Shown here piece by piece: positions 6,514 to 8,583 of a stretch of DNA of 8,583 bases. The position numbers and the translations under genes are program-made. The notes beneath the pieces are model-generated. The model searched no databases. It saw nothing but the letters and a program-made list of their open reading frames with translations, and was not told the origin of the DNA. Source of the DNA: Acholeplasmataceae bacterium (GTDB taxonomy: Bacteria; Bacillota_I; Bacilli_A; Acholeplasmatales; Acholeplasmataceae); contig JAUSOA010000056.1 of assembly GCA_030656435.1 (NCBI GenBank), positions 1 to 8,583 on the forward strand, read 5' to 3'. Position 1 is the first letter of the stretch. The number at the start of each line of letters is the position of its first letter.

Positions 6514-6744
6514 CGTGGTGCCACCCAATTTCAAGAAATAACTAAATATTTCTCCTTGAACAAAATACTCCATCATTTAAGACTTTTATATTTTTGCTTG
6601 ATAACGGAAGCTCCCGGCTCAGGCTACTAATTTCACCCTGCTTCTCATGAGGCCATTCACAGTTTCAACTTAGACTCGCCTTACACCGTTTGCGAGCTCG
6701 CTTACTAAATCTTAATACTGTTACTCTTCTCAATCTTTGAATTT
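6477..6744 (-). promoter_or_regulatory. Tryptophan-specific T-box riboswitch controlling trpB
   Basis: This leader senses uncharged tRNA-Trp and permits read-through into trpB when it binds. All parts can be read on the minus strand. The specifier loop has AAGAGTA on the 5' side and GAATGGC on the 3' side, between ACAGT/ACTGT and TGAG/CTCA helices, and presents the codon TGG (6655-6653). The distal Stem I carries a CGGTGTAAG motif. Stem IIA/B has the conserved CCGTTA (6606-6601). Stem III is TTCAA...TTGAA with an inner GAAATA/TATTTC helix. The antiterminator is textbook: TTGGG/CCCAA, a 7-nt TGGCACC bulge (6523-6517), and ACGAA/TTCGT closing GCTA. The variable base of TGGC is C, which pairs with the G73 discriminator typical of bacterial tRNA-Trp. 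The base after the specifier is C where a purine is usual. The 5' end is inferred from the promoter. Confidence 0.96.
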
Positions 6745-6750
6745 AATTAG

Positions 6751-6779
6751 ATTATACACATGTTATTTGAATAATGCAA
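6751..6779 (-). promoter_or_regulatory. Promoter of the trpB T-box leader
   Basis: A perfect -10 TATAAT (6756-6751) lies 17 nt from a weak -35 TTGCAT (6779-6774). The predicted start near 6744 places the first T-box helix right at the 5' end of the RNA, which supports the call. The -35 begins 3 nt past the potD stop codon. Confidence 0.65.
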
Positions 6780-6782
6780 CAC

Positions 6783-7913
6783 TTAAGAGCCAGTTTTTAC
6801 ATTATTAACCATTAGGTTTAGTTTAGAGATGATTGCTTGGTCAAGGTTTGCTAAAGGAATTCCTCTGAAATCAGGAGTGTCCTCATAGTATTCCATATAA
6901 GCTCTCGCCCAATCTTTTTCCCATTGATCATCACCAGTATAGCCTACAATCATATCATAGGTATTTTGAAGAGGTGTTGCATAACCAATTTCAGAAGCAT
7001 TCAAATAAGCCATTTCAGGATCTAAGAACCAGTCAATGAACTTATGTGCTAAATCAACGTGTCTAGCATTTTTTGGGATAACAAAGGCGTCCATAAAGGC
7101 AAGCGTTGTATCAGGGATAAAGATATTATAGGTTACATCGTCATAGGCAATACCTTCAGAAAGCGATGTATAAAATACATCTAAGAAGTCTCCTGTCCAA
7201 ACGAAGGCTAAATCTAGGTTGTTTGCAGCAATGGACTTCTTGAGTTGATCATCTGCCCAAGTCACAAATTTAGCATTTGATAGTGTTTGTTGTGCAAGCG
7301 CTAGGTTTTCTTCACTAAACTCATTTGGATTTTTACCATGATAAATCATTGCAGTTGCGTAGGCGAACTGCGCAGTATCATACATTCCAGTTCTTGTATT
7401 TGCTGGTCTATATGCTGGATCAAAATAAGCTTGCCATTGATAGGTCTCTAATGCTTGTTCTAAGCCGGGAACTAGCTTGTTATACATTAAGCCAAATGTA
7501 CCCCAGAAATAAGGGACATAATATTTTTCAGTTCCTGCAAGCATCGTTGCTTGAATGCCTTGAAGCCCTTGTAGGTAAGGATTAGTCACTGGATTGTAGT
7601 TTTCAAGCTTATCAAAGTCGATTTCTTGAAGAAGACCCTTGACCATCATTTTTTCAATCATATAATCTGAAGGCAAAATTAAGTCATATGCTGTCGTACC
7701 ACTTTTTAGCTTCGAATAAAAGAGTTCGTTAGAGTCTGCAATCGAAATGGATACTTCAACACCGTAATACTCTTCAAAGAGTGCAACAACATCTTCATTG
7801 ATGTATTCACCCCAGTTGAGGATTAAAAGCTTGTTTTTTTGACCACAGCTAGCAAGTACAAAGGGTAGAGCAATAACAATTAGAAGTAAAAGTAATCTTT
7901 TATGTGTTTTCAT
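6783..7913 (-). CDS. potD: Polyamine ABC transporter substrate-binding lipoprotein
   Basis: The extracytoplasmic receptor that delivers spermidine or putrescine to the PotABC permease. From the ATG at 7913 it is 376 residues, opening with a lipoprotein signal peptide: a basic KTHKR start, a Leu/Ile-rich core and a lipobox LASC with Cys23 as the lipidated residue. The family's opening strand LILNWGEYI (30-38) follows, then SNELFYSKL, YDLILPSDY (76-84), VPYFWGTFGLMYN (133-145), and a C-terminal lobe with WTGD (239-242) and AFMDAFVIP (272-280). Aligned by eye to E. coli PotD, Trp34, the first acidic pocket residue (Asp179), Trp239 and Asp275 are kept. Glu171 appears as Gln182 and Trp255 as Phe273, so ligand preference may differ. 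GGGAGGT sits 7 nt before the ATG and rules out the longer TTG start at 7961. It overlaps potC by 14 bp. No terminator is seen after it. Confidence 0.94.
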   Translation of the reverse strand: MKTHKRLLLLLIVIALPFVLASCGQKNKLLILNWGEYINEDVVALFEEYYGVEVSISIADSNELFYSKLKSGTTAYDLILPSDYMIEKMMVKGLLQEIDFDKLENYNPVTNPYLQGLQGIQATMLAGTEKYYVPYFWGTFGLMYNKLVPGLEQALETYQWQAYFDPAYRPANTRTGMYDTAQFAYATAMIYHGKNPNEFSEENLALAQQTLSNAKFVTWADDQLKKSIAANNLDLAFVWTGDFLDVFYTSLSEGIAYDDVTYNIFIPDTTLAFMDAFVIPKNARHVDLAHKFIDWFLDPEMAYLNASEIGYATPLQNTYDMIVGYTGDDQWEKDWARAYMEYYEDTPDFRGIPLANLDQAIISKLNLMVNNVKTGS

Positions 7914-8583
7914 GCTTTTTACCTCCCTTATTAATAAAGTGATATAGGAATAATGTTCCAAGTGTCAATAAAGTTAGTAAAGTTGAAAATGCGTAGACAG
8001 ATGGAGTCAGTGATCTTCTACCAATCGATCCGTATACCCAAATCGATAGATTGTCAAATCCGTTACCGGTTGTGTAATAGCTGATTACGAAGTCATCAAC
8101 ACTCATTGTAAATGCTAGTAGCATACCAGAGAATATACCTGCAGTAATTGCAGGAACAATGACCTTAACTAAAGCCTTATAGGGCTTGACACCTAAATCA
8201 AGTGCAGCATCCATTAAATTAGGATCTGTTTCCTTTAATTTAGGTAAAACACTTAAGATGACATAAGGCAATGTAAAGAATAAATGAGCCATAATCAATG
8301 TCGTAGGTCCAAAGATGTATGGAAATATTGGTAATAACATTGAAAAGACTAACATTAAGGAAATACCAGTGACAATATCCGCATTCAGTAATGGGATATT
8401 GTTGAATAGCATAATCTTTTGTCTTGTCTTCTTCTCAAATGAAAAGATACCAACAGCAATTAAAGTACCTAATATTGTCGCAAGGAATGTTGCAATGACT
8501 GAAGTAATCATTGTGTTTTTAATTGCGTTAGCAAGTGATCTCACCTGAAACATTTGAAAGTACCATTTTAAGGTAAAGCCACT
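7900..8583 (-). CDS. potC: Polyamine ABC transporter permease PotC, 5'-truncated by the window edge
   Basis: A membrane-spanning subunit of the spermidine/putrescine importer. The frame stays open to the window edge: ten codons upstream of the Met at 8553 read SGFTLKWYFQ, which matches the family's stretch before the first conserved ALKNT-like segment (ANAIKNT here). The Met at 8553 is therefore internal and 227 residues are visible of an expected 260 or so. Helices lie at about 16-38, 58-80, 83-103, 134-155 and 188-208, counted from that Met. The cytoplasmic EAA loop that docks the ATPase PotA is present as DAALDLG (115-121) followed by VKVIVPAITAGIFSG. The missing N-terminal helix, with potB and potA, would lie beyond the right edge, as is usual for potABCD. 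The last 14 bp overlap potD, so the potD ribosome binding site lies inside potC and coupling is likely. Confidence 0.94.
   Translation of the reverse strand, partial: SGFTLKWYFQMFQVRSLANAIKNTMITSVIATFLATILGTLIAVGIFSFEKKTRQKIMLFNNIPLLNADIVTGISLMLVFSMLLPIFPYIFGPTTLIMAHLFFTLPYVILSVLPKLKETDPNLMDAALDLGVKPYKALVKVIVPAITAGIFSGMLLAFTMSVDDFVISYYTTGNGFDNLSIWVYGSIGRRSLTPSVYAFSTLLTLLTLGTLFLYHFINKGGKKHENT
7921..7927 (-). promoter_or_regulatory. Strong ribosome binding site fixing the potD start
   Basis: GGGAGGT on the minus strand is 7 nt upstream of the ATG at 7913 and lies within the potC coding sequence. A TTG-initiated form from 7961 would bury this site and put 16 polar residues before the signal peptide, so the ATG is the start. 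Confidence 0.85.

Noticed and set aside
6352..6576. 74-codon minus-strand open frame across the T-box and the trpB start
   Set aside because: It lies on the antiterminator and terminator RNA and runs out of frame into trpB. Its predicted protein has no family features.
7914..7961. Longer potD beginning at TTG 7961
   Set aside because: It would place polar residues before the signal peptide and bury the GGGAGGT ribosome binding site; the ATG at 7913 fits both.
1..8583. Mobile element, CRISPR array, defence system, tRNA or rRNA
   Set aside because: No transposase or integrase frame, no repeat-spacer pattern, no tRNA-like cloverleaf and no rRNA sequence was seen. The content is metabolic and transport genes.

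Overview
The window is AT-rich bacterial chromosome carrying eight protein genes, two of them cut by the window edges. It looks like a low-GC Firmicute or a relative of the Acholeplasma/Izemoplasma branch of the Mollicutes. The support is AT-rich coding, strong GGAGG-type ribosome binding sites, a textbook T-box riboswitch, and a lipobox-type binding protein instead of a periplasmic one. The genetic code is standard: every Trp codon in the called genes is TGG and no frame needs TGA as Trp. The exact lineage is inference.

Layout from left to right. (1) The 3' part of a CPBP-family membrane protease gene on the + strand (2-838). It converges on radC: their stop codons overlap inside one palindrome that is also the arm of the protease terminator. 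(2) A minus-strand guaB-guaA-radC cluster (4231 down to 835). guaB and guaA overlap by 8 bp and encode the two steps from IMP to GMP. The IMP dehydrogenase lacks the usual regulatory CBS (Bateman) domain. A hairpin between guaA and radC can act both as a weak terminator and as a lid on the radC ribosome binding site. (3) A single-gene unit for a YwaF/TIGR02206-type seven-helix membrane protein of unknown function (5111-4401), with its own promoter and a strong terminator. (4) trpB (6419-5244), a stand-alone tryptophan synthase beta subunit with no other trp gene in view. It is controlled by a complete tryptophan-specific T-box leader (about 6744-6477) and followed by its own GAAA-loop terminator. 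(5) The end of a polyamine ABC transporter operon, potC (5'-partial) and potD, overlapping by 14 bp.

All genes except the protease are on the minus strand. In the direction of transcription the order is potC-potD, then the Trp T-box and trpB, then the ywaF-like gene, then guaB-guaA-radC. There is no evident terminator between potD and the trpB promoter, so the T-box terminator may also end the pot transcript.

I found no mobile element, CRISPR array, tRNA, rRNA or defence system. The window is mostly ordinary metabolism. The points worth a second look are the T-box and lone trpB arrangement, the CBS-less GuaB, and the overlapping signals at gene ends.
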